DNA from: Paragordius varius
Lineage: Eukaryota; Nematomorpha
Assembly: GCA_964247055.1 (NCBI GenBank)
Contig: OZ176053.1
Span: 6,076,001 to 6,140,000 of the forward strand
Reading direction: 5' to 3'
DNA length: 64,000 nt
Shown: piece by piece, positions 37,978 to 57,892 of the stretch
Layout of the letters: the number at the start of each line of letters is the position of its first letter
Position numbering within the stretch: the first letter of the stretch is position 1
The notes under the pieces: model-generated
Databases searched by the model: none
Told to the model about the DNA's origin: nothing
Seen by the model: the letters and a program-made list of their open reading frames with translations, nothing else
Made by a program: the position numbers and the translations under genes

Positions 37978-39501
37978 TTAATAATTCACAACACTATTTT
38001 CGGATTTGGATATAACAGGTTTATGGCCACAGTTTTTAACATGTGATTGATTAGAGGGTATACAATAAATGTCATTACAATGCATTCGAGTTAGCTGGTT
38101 TGGGCCACCTCGTTGACTTAAGTTGTGGTTAATAGGATTATTATTATTAATAGAATCAGAATTATAAAATTCACTTATGTGATCTATTAGCGCATTACGT
38201 TTAATTTGTTCGTATGTAAGGAGTATGGGTTTAAACAACACTGGTGATGTTTTATTGGCTTTTGAGAGTTTTACAGTGGCGTTCATTTTTGGCATACTAT
38301 ATGATTTGACATATTCTGTAATATGCGTAGGGGACTTTTGATGATTTTGAGTTATTCTTGTCTTTTCAAGTTCCGCATCCCTTTTCGACCAATAACTCAA
38401 GTGGTCTAATGTATTGCGTGCCTTATTTTTTTGAGTCAATTTTTTTATAACGGTACAGGATGAAATATTTTTATGTCCTTCTTTAATAACTCCATTGTCT
38501 TCTGTCGAAAGGCAATTTCCCATGGGACTGTATGCCGTTAAGTATTCGCTTTGGTAAACTTGATTTATGTTAACATTGGTTTTATCTTCTATTTCAGAGT
38601 CTCTCAAGAAGTCATTTAGATGATCCGAGGTCAATTTTCGTTTGATAGCGGCCCACAATGGTATCCTTGACATTAAATTAGCAGGAGATTTTTCCAACTT
38701 CTCCAAATTGATTCCTTCATTTTCTAAATGATTTTGATCATCTACTTTAGCTTCAAGGGAAGTTGCATGATTTGTCATAGATATGGGTACCACCCTTTTT
38801 AATAAATTTACCAGATTATCTCTTGAAAAAGAGCTTTTAAGTGTTTTATATTGACAAAAGTCGAAATAGGACGTAAAGGATTTATTATATTCAGTAGCAT
38901 ATATACTTTCGGTAAAGGACGAATTAGATTCATGATTGGAACTTTTTTCATCTAAATTTGACGGTAAATTTTGAAGGGGTGGTAGTTTTATTGAGCTTTC
39001 ATAAAATTTGTTATAAATTTGATTATCAAGAAATTTATCATGTAACATTTTAACATTTAATTCCTTAACTACAATTTGATTTACCATCTTGGATTTTAAA
39101 AGCTTAGAAGAAGGATGTCCTTTTCTTTTCAAAGGTGGTGTAAAACTATTCTTGTTTTTCAACTTATTTTGTTTGTTTTGAAATTTGTGTTCGGGCAAAG
39201 GTTGCAATCTTATTTTACTTTTAATATTAGCCACCTTGGATGCTTTCATACTATTGTTGGGGACCATATGCGACTTTTTAACTTTTTGGCTTGTTTGATT
39301 AATTTTAGATGTTTCTCTTTTCGATGGCGATTTTTTAGGAGTTCTAAGAGAGGATCTAGGGAGTGTCGCAATCTTTGATTTGGATATTTTAGGCGAAAAA
39401 TGTTTTTGTGCAATATTATTCTTTTTGATTGATAAATTGTTTCGTTTGGGTAGATATACTTCAAGGTGATTAGGTTTTTTTTGCGGCTTAGCTTTAAACA
39501 T
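37978..39501 (-). CDS. Basic protein with weak MDM1-like motifs
   Basis: A single-exon frame of 507 aa. An in-frame stop lies four codons upstream of the Met, supporting this start. The first 150 residues are very rich in Lys, Ser and Pro (LPRSSLRTPKKSPSKRE). Three short motifs, TEYNKSF (about 203), SEYLTAY (about 318) and TEYVKSY (about 395), resemble the (S/T)EYxxxF repeats by which MDM1 binds microtubules. TSDHLNDFLRDSE (about 291) resembles MDM1 SRDHLNQILSDSN. These similarities are short, so a centriole- or microtubule-associated role is only a suggestion. No membrane segment or known enzyme motif is seen. Codon use looks like that of the neighbouring genes and the frame is long, so it is a real gene. 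Confidence 0.7.
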   Translation of the reverse strand: MFKAKPQKKPNHLEVYLPKRNNLSIKKNNIAQKHFSPKISKSKIATLPRSSLRTPKKSPSKRETSKINQTSQKVKKSHMVPNNSMKASKVANIKSKIRLQPLPEHKFQNKQNKLKNKNSFTPPLKRKGHPSSKLLKSKMVNQIVVKELNVKMLHDKFLDNQIYNKFYESSIKLPPLQNLPSNLDEKSSNHESNSSFTESIYATEYNKSFTSYFDFCQYKTLKSSFSRDNLVNLLKRVVPISMTNHATSLEAKVDDQNHLENEGINLEKLEKSPANLMSRIPLWAAIKRKLTSDHLNDFLRDSEIEDKTNVNINQVYQSEYLTAYSPMGNCLSTEDNGVIKEGHKNISSCTVIKKLTQKNKARNTLDHLSYWSKRDAELEKTRITQNHQKSPTHITEYVKSYSMPKMNATVKLSKANKTSPVLFKPILLTYEQIKRNALIDHISEFYNSDSINNNNPINHNLSQRGGPNQLTRMHCNDIYCIPSNQSHVKNCGHKPVISKSENSVVNY

Positions 39502-41437
39502 AAGATTGTTTTACTTAATGCTAATAAAATTTAAAGAACAATCAATGTGGAGTAAAGGTATTTTATTAATTAGTAAGTAGGGTTTATAATTTTAAAAAAC
39601 GCCTGTTTAAGATTGTATGATTTTATTTTTTCAAAAATAAAAATGTAGATTTCCTAATATTAAAATTTGGATAAAGCGAATTCAAATGTAAAAATATGTT
39701 GTCATTTTAGACAAAGTTTCGCTAATTTTAGGCTGACTTTATAGTATAAACACAATCACAACAACTGTTGCAATTTGATGGAAAACGTGCCCATCGATTA
39801 TAACAAATATGCGGTTTACCAGTTGTGGTCATAAGTTAAATAGTACTAAGAAAAGACGTCAGAATAAAGTAGAGGCTAATTTGATACTGATATTTTGTTC
39901 AACTGACATTAAACGAAAAACACACACAAAATTTAGCAAAAACTTGTCTTATTTTTATAATAATCGTGTCGAATTTTTACCTGAAAAAGAACATTTGCGG
40001 CACGCATTGCCATCAGATGAAAAGGACTGTTGAAGTTATCGTTGGTAGAACATATAGTGAACATGCTTTATCGATTAAGGCATGTGAAACAAGGTTTCGA
40101 AACATTAAAAGTTGTCATCTCAATATGAAGCTGAGTGGGGGCTTTGGTAGAACAGACCAATGCATGGAGAACAAGAGTTATTGGATGATGACCCAACTCA
40201 AACTAACAATTTGCAGCATAATATGTATTTCAGAAACAATTAATAGTCGACGAGCAATGGGAAAGATCAATAGGCAAAATGGTTCTACTCAATTTGAATG
40301 AACGTCAAATCGAGAGTCGCGAAAATCTTTTGAACTGATTCAACGCCACGAAAAAAAATTTATTTTTGCACTGAATCGGAATGGGTGATAATAAAGGGCT
40401 TTATTTTGCCAAAACGGAAAAAATCAGGGGTTTTACCTTGCGAAGCCGATTCATCAACACCATGGCCAAATCGCTTCGGCAAGAAGACCATCTCTGTGTC
40501 AGGTGCAAAATGGTATTTATTATAGCCTTTTAAAATCTGGTACAAACCGCAATACACAACACTATCTCCAACAAATTATTAAATTGAACCACATGCATTA
40601 ATCGAAAAGCGACCCAAATTGATCAGAAGACATGGTAAAGTGATTTTCCTACAAGACAATGCTCCTCACACAGCAAAACCAATAAGGCACCTTAAGAATG
40701 TTTAGATGAAAGCTTCTTCCGCATCCGCTGTACTCACCTGACCTGGATTTATCTAACTAATGAATCATCGCATCAGTGGGGCACATCTTCGTAGAGCAGC
40801 AATTCAATAATTTCGCGTTGAAAAATGACTCAACGAATGGTATTCTGCAAAAGACAATCAGTTATTCAGCACAGCCTTCATAACAGAGAGATGGGCGAAA
40901 TGTATGATATAACAGTTAAAACAATAATGATTTTCCATCGCATAGCTAATGAATCTTGATTCTTCCAATTATAATCATATTAGGCTTTCAATAATAATTA
41001 TTTGGTTAGCAGATTTTTATGAATTTAAGTTTGTTTTTAGACACAGTTACAGCGATTAACGGAAGTTATGTATAAAGTTTAAATCAGTAACAACATCGAA
41101 AATTAATAATTAAGTTTTGAAAAGGAAAATAACCAAGGCAATACAAATATTTTATCTAAAACCACAACATTGGTTTTTTTCCTATTCGTATATAATTACT
41201 AACGTTTTGTGATGATTTTATTTGATTACTATAACTAAACAATCTTCGGACATATAGGAGGAAAAATAATATACTTTTCAATTGTTTGGTCGAAATTGGT
41301 GTTTCGATATTACCGTGCTGAACAGGAACTGTATCCGATTGAGCTTTTCTCTGTGAATAATGATTTGATAATCTTTCACCTTTTTAAAGAAAATAAAATA
41401 GATATAAATAATGATTGTGAATATATATTAATTTATT
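39502..41437. other. Intergenic region with dead mariner element
   Basis: Sequence between two minus-strand genes. It is occupied largely by the mariner remnant at about 39960-40930; the flanks show nothing else recognisable. Confidence 0.6.
39960..40930 (+). mobile_element. Degenerate mariner (Tc1/mariner) transposon
   Basis: Transposase pieces occur in the right order but in different frames. FLPEKEHLRHAL matches the mariner N-terminus and YSEHALSIKACETRFRNIKS the helix-turn-helix region. FNATKK with FLH, then NRFGKKT, HALIEKRPK, RRHGKVIF and QDNAP cover the catalytic core, and EWYSAKD with ITERWAKC the C-terminus. Stops and several frameshifts make it inactive. Terminal inverted repeats were not found, so the borders are approximate. 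It lies upstream of the MDM1-like gene, on the opposite strand. Confidence 0.85.
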
Positions 41438-43128
41438 TCATGGGTAAAAAGGGCTAATAAAATATTCAAACAAACCGTTGTTTTCAGCCGGTGTTTGATT
41501 GCTATTTTCATGCATGGAAGATGTTTTGATAAGATGTTCATTAGCATCTTTATGGTTGTATGAAAACTCACTCTCTTCATAAATGGTGGAAACCTGTGGA
41601 GATTGGCAAAATCGTTCCTTTTCATAGTCATTTATGAGATCATTCCCTATATCGATATCATTATCTCGGATACTATCCTTGTTTTCTGTTAAATTGTACA
41701 AATATTCTTGGTTTATAATTCGTTCCTTGTTATTTTTATTATCTTCTGCTACGTGAGATTCGGTGTCTGTGTTTATCAACGATTCTGTTATATTTTCTGA
41801 CAAAGGAGATTCATTGTAAGCTTGGTATTTCTCTGATGCTGGTAGGACAACATTAAAGGGTCTATTCTTATTGTACTCGTAAATAAATTTTTTATTTGTG
41901 TCAGATAAATCCGATGGCCTCTGCTCAAAAACCTCCGTTTCGTTTGTATGGATTGCTTTTTGTTCTGTTGTTATGCCATTATCGTTCAATATGCTTGATA
42001 AATCGTTAACAAAATTAAAATTGGAATTTATAGGGTCATTTATTTTAACAACCCTGTGATCAGTTTCATCGTCCTCCAAATTTATAAGATTGTTATCATT
42101 ACTTTTATGATCATTAATGTTGTAAATGTTATGAGGCAAATCATTTAATGTTTTTTGCGACTCATTTAGTGCATTTTCTAGTTCATCTTTAGACCCAAGA
42201 GAAGTTTTGTAAACATCCTATAATGTTTTATATAGATGAAAAAAAGATTAACAGCATAATTTAATATCGTGTGGCAGAGTCTGACCGGCAACGAGAGAAT
42301 TATAGACTCTGACCGCTTTCAAAATATAAATAGTTTTAAATAGGGATGTATGTTTTGACTTCCATCATATGAAAAACTAAAAATTAATAAAATTAAATTT
42401 TTTATATTTGATTTTAACATAATTTTGTTAAGTCTAATAAATTGATTAGTTATGCGTTAATAAATGCTTTTATCACGATGTCAGACCAATTAATATTATT
42501 TAACTGGACATAAACGCAACGGTATACCTAGTTTTGAAGTAATTTATAATAATTAAATGGCTCATCAAAAGCAGAGGTATTTTTATATATTTTTATAAAA
42601 TAACCGGAGTTTGAGGCATAGTTTTTTCTACCAATGACATATAGCGGCTTTCCAATTTTTCCAAACTACTAAAACGCAAGAGAAGTTTGCGCTTCATAGC
42701 ACTGGGTGAATTTTTGAACCCTAATGAAGAATTATTATAGAGTGAATTTTTTCGATTAACGATATAAAATTTAATTTAAACCATTTTTCATTATTTATTT
42801 TTTATAAAACAAAAATACTTATTTCATAAGCTATGGAGGGATTTAGTTTTACAAGAGAACCGTCTGTGGCCTTTGTACCAGCATTTAAATATTCTTGACT
42901 CAAGCCAAACTTGTTAATAGGTTCACCATAGTTCTTCTGCCACATAGAATAACCATTTTGATATGAGTTCGCTCTCCATCGTTGATTGGCAATTTGCGCT
43001 TCATATGATAAAACATCCAAATCGATTAAGGACTGTGTAGTAGAAAACGGATAACTCTCAGATAGCGCATTCCTTTCTTCATTTTTATGCAAATCAAATT
43101 TATTATGACATTTTTTGATGTAGTCCAT
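41438..43128 (-). CDS. Three-exon gene of unknown function
   Basis: Exons 43128-42819, 42720-42605 and 42217-41438 join in phase and give 401 aa. The middle exon, too short to stand out as a frame, reads FKNSPSAMKRKLLLRFSSLE and has good splice signals. I do not recognise the family. The N-terminal third contains a patch rich in Trp and Tyr (ANQRWRANSYQNGYSMWQKN). The centre is a probable short helix (SLEKLESRYMSLVEK). The C-terminal 230 residues are acidic and Asn-rich, and look disordered. No signal peptide or membrane segment is seen. The NSYQNGYSMW stretch faintly recalls the first MDM1 repeat (SEYQRNFLW), and the gene lies just upstream of the MDM1-like gene on the same strand, but no link is shown. 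Confidence 0.65.
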
Positions 43129-45196
43129 AATTTGTTAAAACATTTTTTAGATTATTTCGGTTTTAGGGTGTTTAAATATGACATGATGAATCATTTATAA
43201 GTGTGTACTAAAATTTTTGGTCTGGGAGATGAATTCCATCATATTAAAGGTATAAATCATTTTATACTTTCATTATCGTGAAAATTTTTGGGGAAAAAAT
43301 AACTAAATTTAGTGTGAAATATATTAAGGTATTAGGGGAATGCCATACAAAAATAGAATTTATTGATTTGCAGGTAGCTATTAAGTATTAATAGTACCAA
43401 AAATAGGATTAAGAAGCGTAGACACTGTTTCCAATTTCATAAAAACACATAAGCCATGGTTCGCGTTAATCAACCTACTTTATCGATAATCAATATACTG
43501 TGCATTCTAAAGTTGGCTTTATTTTGTTTTCTCGTAGACGAAAAAAAAAATAAAATTTTCAGAGCCGCAGTACTGACTATTTTGGAAAAAATAATTTTCC
43601 AACTTCTCAACAAAATTATAAAAAAATATATCAAAATTATGTATTATTATTACTACCAGATTTAAACAATTTTTATAGCTTAACTAACTGGAAAAATATT
43701 ATTTTTTATAGTCATGCATTTTTACCACCCTCCTTTTAATTAATCTTTTTAAAAAATTAATTTTATGGCTTTCATTTTAAACTTTATATCATTTTAAATA
43801 TAATATTTGGAATAATCTGTTAAAAGAATTGAAGCCGTTTATTCTAAAATTGTAATCTCTTGTACGTATTTAACTATAATTGTATAAAAAATCGCAACTT
43901 GAAATAATTTTATGGAAAGCGTGTGGATTTTTTAATTAATAATGCTTCATTAGTGAATGCGCCGTTTATAATCGAGCCGCTTTTTTAAATCATCCCTTGT
44001 ATTTCAGAAAAATAAATGTTCCTAAAATTGAGATTGAAGTCTCAAAAATAATGTATGTCCAATTGATTATATTCATGGCCGATTATATTTCCTTTATCAA
44101 GGCGCTGATCACGGTCAAACAACTTTTACTGGGTTTAAACCGGACCATTTATAAAATAAACATTTTTCGCGAAAAAATAAGGGCCCCCAATATTATAACA
44201 TTGGGGTTTTTGTTAATAATCTTGACCAGATATTTTTCTTTTAAAGGCGAATATAATAAAGTGATTTTTGTAAATAAAGCCTCGGTAAAAGCTCACCTTT
44301 GTTTGGAAAACATGGTCTGACACAAAAAATTAGTAGTCCTGAAGCAAGCCAATCTAATGATAGCCATTTACTTTAGATAAATGCACACATCATAGTCGGG
44401 CTACATTTTTAAATTCAAGGGCTTAGCCCCAGGAAAATAAGAAAAAGGGCGATAACACTAAAGTGATTAAAGTTTGTCTAAAAGGATGGATAATGAATAT
44501 ACTAAATAAGGGAAGAGTTATATAATGAGCAATTTATAACAGTTGCCGCAAAATCCATTATACAAAAGAAAAACCACGTGAGGCATGGTTAAATTCTGAT
44601 TACTTAAATATATTTGAACTATTAACTATCTAACTCAATAATCTTGAGTTTATATCCGGAAAATTAATTAGCCATCCGTATATAACTTATCGCTTTCAGC
44701 GACCCTTGGCACAGTTAATAATAAATAAAATATCCATTTAAATTAAGCGACAAAAAATTTATAAGTAAAATAATTATATTGTTGGGTGCTTTTAGTTTTG
44801 AGGCTTATGAGTTATATATCTACTTTTCTGTATTTTGCCGAAATCGCGAATCACTTGGTGAACGAAATCCATTGTATAGGATACTTAACCAAATTATTTT
44901 ATAAACTATTTTTATTAATGTGACCCAATAAGAGTTTAGAATGGAATTCGTTATTAATCAATAAGTACTATCCAATCGCTGTAAAATTTAAATCTTTGGC
45001 AAAATATAAGGTTAATATATATATATATATTTTAGAAGCTTTTTCATCACCCACTATAATATTTATTCTGTGAATTATTAAACTACAAGTGAATTGTAAC
45101 TATAAATTTGCGTATACAAAAATTGTGGTTGTGATACAGTATTTGCTATAACATTTGTGTAAATACCCATTTTTATATAAAAAAAACAAAGTTTGG
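43129..45196. other. Intergenic region upstream of orphan gene and downstream of AHCY
   Basis: About 2 kb without a recognised gene. Open frames at 43456-43665 and 43997-44320 have no similarity that I can see. A small GC-richer hairpin (GGGCCCCCAATATTATAACA, followed by TTGGGG) lies near 44182. The AHCY poly(A) signal lies at 45062. Confidence 0.5.
45062..45067 (-). terminator. Candidate poly(A) signal of AHCY
   Basis: AATAAA on the minus strand, 130 nt past the AHCY stop codon. Confidence 0.5.
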
Positions 45197-50186
<4,990 letters not shown>

Positions 50187-50264
50187 ATTTATGCGTATAC
50201 TTAAACTAGAAAATGTGGTTCATGTGATTGATTCGTCGATGTAAACTACTGAAGAGACGGTCCC

Positions 50265-50741
50265 AATTTAAATATATGCTTCTATCTTAATAAAAATTAT
50301 ATAAATAAGCCAAAATATATATGTTATATTTTGTTTTGAAAAAAAAGTTCTATGTCAAACTACCTAGACGCGATTTTTATTTTATGAATTTTTTGCAACA
50401 TCGTCTTCATTTATTTTTAAGGGTAAAATTAAAGCTAATTTTTTATATAAATTACATCTAACATTGATAGAAATAGAAAAGCGGTTTATTTTGTATTATT
50501 TATCAATTTTACCATTGCACCACGTTGACTAAATTTTTACATTTCAGTTTTAGTTTAAAATAAGTAATATCAAGTATTTTTGAATAATTTTTTTTATATA
50601 TTTCGGTTTATTAATGTTATATAAGTGCATAATTTTGCTATGGTTTCGATCCCTTCCATATTTTTGTGGGTATTTAACTACCCCAATTTGAACCGAAGGA
50701 CTAAAATGAATGTGTTGCATCCAAGTGTTAAAATGGATATT
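50265..50741 (+). repeat. Dispersed repeat family R, copy 1
   Basis: A non-coding unit of about 480 bp with blocks GATAGAAATAGAAAAGCGGT, TTTCGGTTTATTAATGTTAT and ATCCAAGTGTTAA at its end. Further copies lie at 53243-54285 in both orientations. Confidence 0.75.
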
Positions 50742-50906
50742 GAGTGGTAATTACAGTATATCATAGTGAGTGAAAACTATCAATATTATATTCTTATAAA
50801 CGATAAATTACACATTAGTTCTCTATATAAGAGGTTAAAACAAAACTCAAAATTATATAAGACCACATTACCATAGATATATATTCATTATTTCCGAAAA
50901 TGTAAA

Positions 50907-52290
50907 ATATATACCATTTCCCAGTCTAAATAAACGTTTTCCCAGTCAATCGAAACATTTTCCCAATCAATCAAAACGTTTTCCCAGTCAATCGAAACGT
51001 TTTCCCAGCCAATCGAAACGTTTTCCCAGTCAATCTTAACATTTTCCCAATCAATCGAAACATTTTCCCAGTCGATCGAAACATTTTCCCAGTCAATAAA
51101 AACATTTTTCCAATCAATAAAAACGTTTTCCCAGTCAATAAAAACGGTTTTATTTTTGATGATAAATATCAAAACAAGAATATAAAAACAACTTCTAACC
51201 ATTTTAGCGTAATAGGAGATAACTTTTAATTAAATACACAATTATTGAATGACAATTTTTCCAAGTATATTTCAGTGCACAATCATTAATAAATTATTCT
51301 TTAAATGTTATATTTTTGGAATTTGAGTTAAGATAATATTTTTTATTTTATCGATGGTTCGCATTAATATTTGCGGAACGCTTCACAACAGTTTTTGAAT
51401 ATGTCAGGTTTGTGGATAAAAATATTGTCGGAAAAAATATCTAAACGGAAATTTTTTTGATAAAATTGTTTTTGATTTAAAAATATTTAATAAAAAGGAT
51501 ATTTGACTAAAACAAGGGTGTCCAACTAAATGCCTTCGTGGGCCGCATTTTTAACTCAAAAAACACACGGCTCCCCAATACGGGCATTCACATAATTTTT
51601 CGATTAATAAGACTGTAAAATACAAACACAATGTAACAATTTTTTTTAATTCGTACCAATGTAATAGACTCATTCATAATTGCGTAAGAAATATGTACAA
51701 AGATTTTGTGGGCATATTTTTGCATATGGTTTTCCAATTTTTTTAAGGCCGCACAAATATACTCGGAAGGCCGCCTTAGGCCCCCAACCAAATGTTAAAT
51801 ATTATAAAAGGGTAAAATTTTTGTTTAAGATCCAATATAAAGTGTTAAATGACCTTTGTAATAAAAATGTTATATTGAATTTCCGTAACTATAGATTTTT
51901 TAGTTAGCCGCATATATTAATGCGAACCATCGATAAAACAAAAAATATTATTAATGATTGTGCACTGAAATATACTTGGAAAAATTGTCATTCAATAATT
52001 GTGTATTTAATTAAAAGTTATCTCCCATTACGCTAAAATGGTTAAAAGTTGTTTTTATATTCTTGTTTTGATATTTATCATCAAAAATAAAACCGTTTTT
52101 ATTGACTGGAAAAACGTTTTTATTGATTGGGAAAATGTTTTTATTGACTGAGAAAATGTTGTGATTGACTGGGAAAACGTTTCGATTGACTGAGAAAATG
52201 TTTCGATTGACCGGGAAAACGTTTCGATCGATTGGGAAAATGTTTCGGTTGACTGGGAAAACGTTCATTTAGACTGGGAAATGATATATA
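50907..52290. mobile_element. Foldback-type element with 21-bp tandem repeats in its arms
   Basis: The left arm (about 50907-51375) recurs inverted as the right arm (about 51907-52290). Each arm's outer part is a tandem array of 21-bp units of the form TTTTCCCAGTCAATCGAAACG: about ten in the left arm and nine in the right. The inner parts match over CGATGGTTCGCATTAATAT and a long flank; the right arm lacks roughly 45 bp of the left. The 530-bp centre contains a hAT-like fragment. Read on the minus strand, the left array is an open frame repeating IDWENV after a hydrophobic start; the right-arm equivalent carries stops. The array-bearing inverted arms resemble foldback (FB/TU) transposons. Confidence 0.8.
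51513..51795. mobile_element. hAT-like fragment in the centre of the foldback element
   Basis: It starts AAGGGTGTCCAACTAAATGC followed by GTGGGCCGCATTT, a typical hAT terminus, and ends near GGCCGCCTTAGGCCCCCAAC. The middle resembles 22640-22700. It has no transposase. Confidence 0.5.
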
Positions 52291-52369
52291 TAAAAAATCC
52301 CTGAATTATATGATATTAAATCCATCTGTATTCTTACATCAGTAAAAATGGAATATTAAAACTTGGTGA

Positions 52370-53110
52370 GACATATATTCTGATAGAATATCATGATTAT
52401 CATGGTGCTTTTGGTTTTGCCCCTTAGTAGTGATATAGGAGAGTTTTTTACACTTTTGTAGTAAGTGATCCAATTCAGAAAATGGAAAATGTTGGGGCGC
52501 GTTTTATAATAAAATTTTTTTGATCAAAGCTAAATGCTTCATTCGAAAATATATTGAACCACCTACAAATAGTTATATTAAAAATTTTAGCTTTTAGATG
52601 CTGGTTACGAAAGTCCCAAATTTTTTCGCGCTCATAAAATGGGCTAGTTATCTGAAAATAAACGCAAATACTCGCTAAAACTCTTAAATATGACATAAAT
52701 TGCATACTTTTTCATAAATATTTTTTTCAGCAAATTCATACTTTTTTGAGGCATGTGGGGAACGGTACAAAAATGCTTTAAACACTTTTTATAGATAGTA
52801 AGGATTCTAAATATTTTATCACTTCAGAATTTTAATTTAAAGTTTTGATTAATTTAAAATTTTGGTGAAATTTTAAAGCGCTACTTAGCAGAAATTTGAA
52901 GACGAACCAATATTTAAATTATAATTCTGATATGATAGAATTCCTCAGCAACAGCCTATTAAAGCAGAGCAAAGAAATTCATCCATTTCGGAGCATACAT
53001 CAAAATATTTTAAAAACATTGTTTTGCTTTTTATATAAAATTTATGATTTATTTTAGTGATATTTTTTGGATTGAAGCCTTTAGCTTTCATCAAAAAATG
53101 ATAATATTTG
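52370..53110. repeat. Dispersed repeat family Q, inverted pair
   Basis: 52490-52760 carries the family Q blocks on the minus strand, and 52970-53110 carries the latter part on the plus strand (AAACATTGTTTTGCTTTTT, then GAAGCCTTTAGCTTTCATCA). 52375-52465 matches 22915-23030. Confidence 0.6.
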
Positions 53111-53242
53111 TCCGCTTATATATGCAATTTTTTGTCTAATCTGCGCGACATCTTTTAGCACAATAAAAAGTTTTTAAAAGAACCAGTTTTCGATTCAAAT
53201 TGGGTTATCTAAATACCCTAGATATAGTTAATACTGTCCCAA

Positions 53243-54285
53243 TTAAAATTTATACTTTTATCCTTATAAAAATTATATAAATAAGCCAAAATATCTTTAT
53301 AAAATTTTGATTTAAAAAAAAGTTCCATGTCACTACTTCGACGCCATTTTTATTTTATAAATTTTTTGCAAAATATCGTCTTCATTCAATATTAAGGGTA
53401 AAATTAAAGCTAATATTTTATTTAAATTACATATAACATTGATAGAAATAGAAAAGCGGTTTATTTGTATTATTTTTTAACACTTGGATACAAAACATTT
53501 ATTTTAGTCCTTGGATTCAAATTCGGGTAGTTAAATACCCCAGGCTTGTTTAAAATTAAATTCTTTAAAAATATGGAAGGAATCAAAACTATGGCAAAAT
53601 TTTGCACTTATATAACATTAATAAACCGAAATATATAAAAAATTTTATTCAGAAATACTTGATATTTCTTATTTTAAGCTAAAATCGAAAGGTAAAAATT
53701 TAGTCAACGTGACATGTGTGCAATATTAAAATTGAGATATAATAGAAAATAAACCGCTTTTTCTATTTCTATCCATGTTAGATGTGATTTAAATAAAAAT
53801 TAGTTTTAATTTTACCATTAAAATTTAATGAAGACGATATTGCAAAAATTTTGTAAAATAAAAATGGCGTCGAAGTAGTTTGACATGGAACTTTTTTTTC
53901 AAATAAAATTTTAATTAGATATATTGGCATATTAATTTTTATTTGGATAGAAGCATAAATTTAAATTGGGATTGTTACTTTCAATATTTTTTTAAAAATC
54001 CTAACTCAAATTTAGTCGGGGGTATTTAAATATCCCAATTTAAATCGAAGTGTTGACAAAATTTTTACCTTTCGGGTTTAGCTTAAAATAAGTAATATCG
54101 AGTATTTTTGAATAATTTTTTTTTATTTTCGGTTTATTAATGTTATATAAGTGCAAGATTTTGCCATGGTTTCGATCCCTTCAATACTTTTTGAAGTATT
54201 TCATTTTAAACAGGCCTGGGGTATCCAAATACCTTAATTTTAATCGAAGGACTAAAATGAAGGTGTTGTATCTTAGTGTTAATTA
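53243..54285. repeat. Nested family R copies (plus, minus, plus)
   Basis: 53243-53487 equals the first half of family R, 53490-53985 is a complete copy on the minus strand, and 54055-54285 equals the second half on the plus strand. The simplest reading is one plus-strand copy interrupted by insertion of an inverted copy. The region is non-coding and ends about 300 bp before SEC61A. Confidence 0.75.
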
Positions 54286-54597
54286 ACTCATAGATGATAT
54301 TATTTTTAAGAATTGAAACTGTTGGTATATGGATGATTACATAATATAAAATCACATCAAAATCATGATAAAAATTTATTAATTTAGACCAAGTTAATGA
54401 TACTATTTCACCAGCATTTATTAATTTACAACAAAATATTTTTTAACCTTTTTTTATATTTTTTTTATTTTATTTTAACAATTGTTATTGAATTTCTTGT
54501 GGTAGTTTATGTTTTTATAAGCCAAATTTATATAGCGTTTTACCACGTTTCGGCTTTTACACAAATAATTTTTTATTGATACACCAAATTTTATCCA

Positions 54598-57534
<2,937 letters not shown>

Positions 57535-57886
57535 TAGGAATTAATTCCCTCTTGTTTTTAAATTGTCTCATAGAGAGATGTATCCTGGAAAACTCAATAC
57601 AACTTAATAATTACATTTTCTTTTTATAATTTGCCATATTGACAAACAATGAATTTATTAATGCATGTTTACAAATAGTCATTACTGCAAAATAACACTT
57701 ATGACACGCATATTTATGTTTGAGTATTGATACATCCATCAAAATATAATTAGCCTTATAATTGCTGTATTCATACCATTTATAATTGAATTCATCGCTG
57801 CATAAAACATCCATTTTAAATGTCATTTTGCCCAAATGCTCTCTCTCGATTCCCATTTTTATGTAGAATTGGAAAAAATGTAACGG

Positions 57887-57892
57887 AATAAA
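57887..57892 (+). terminator. Candidate poly(A) signal of SEC61A
   Basis: AATAAA, 353 nt after the SEC61A stop. Confidence 0.4.

Noticed and set aside
43997-44320. 107-codon hydrophobic plus-strand frame
   Set aside because: There is no recognisable family and composition follows the AT-rich background; it is not supported as a gene.
50930-51145. Regular short repeats that could suggest a CRISPR array
   Set aside because: The units are contiguous 21-mers without unique spacers and lie in inverted arms of a eukaryotic repeat element.
57611-57856. 81-codon minus-strand frame with several Cys
   Set aside because: It lies within the likely 3' untranslated region of SEC61A, shows no similarity I can recognise, and has no partner exons.
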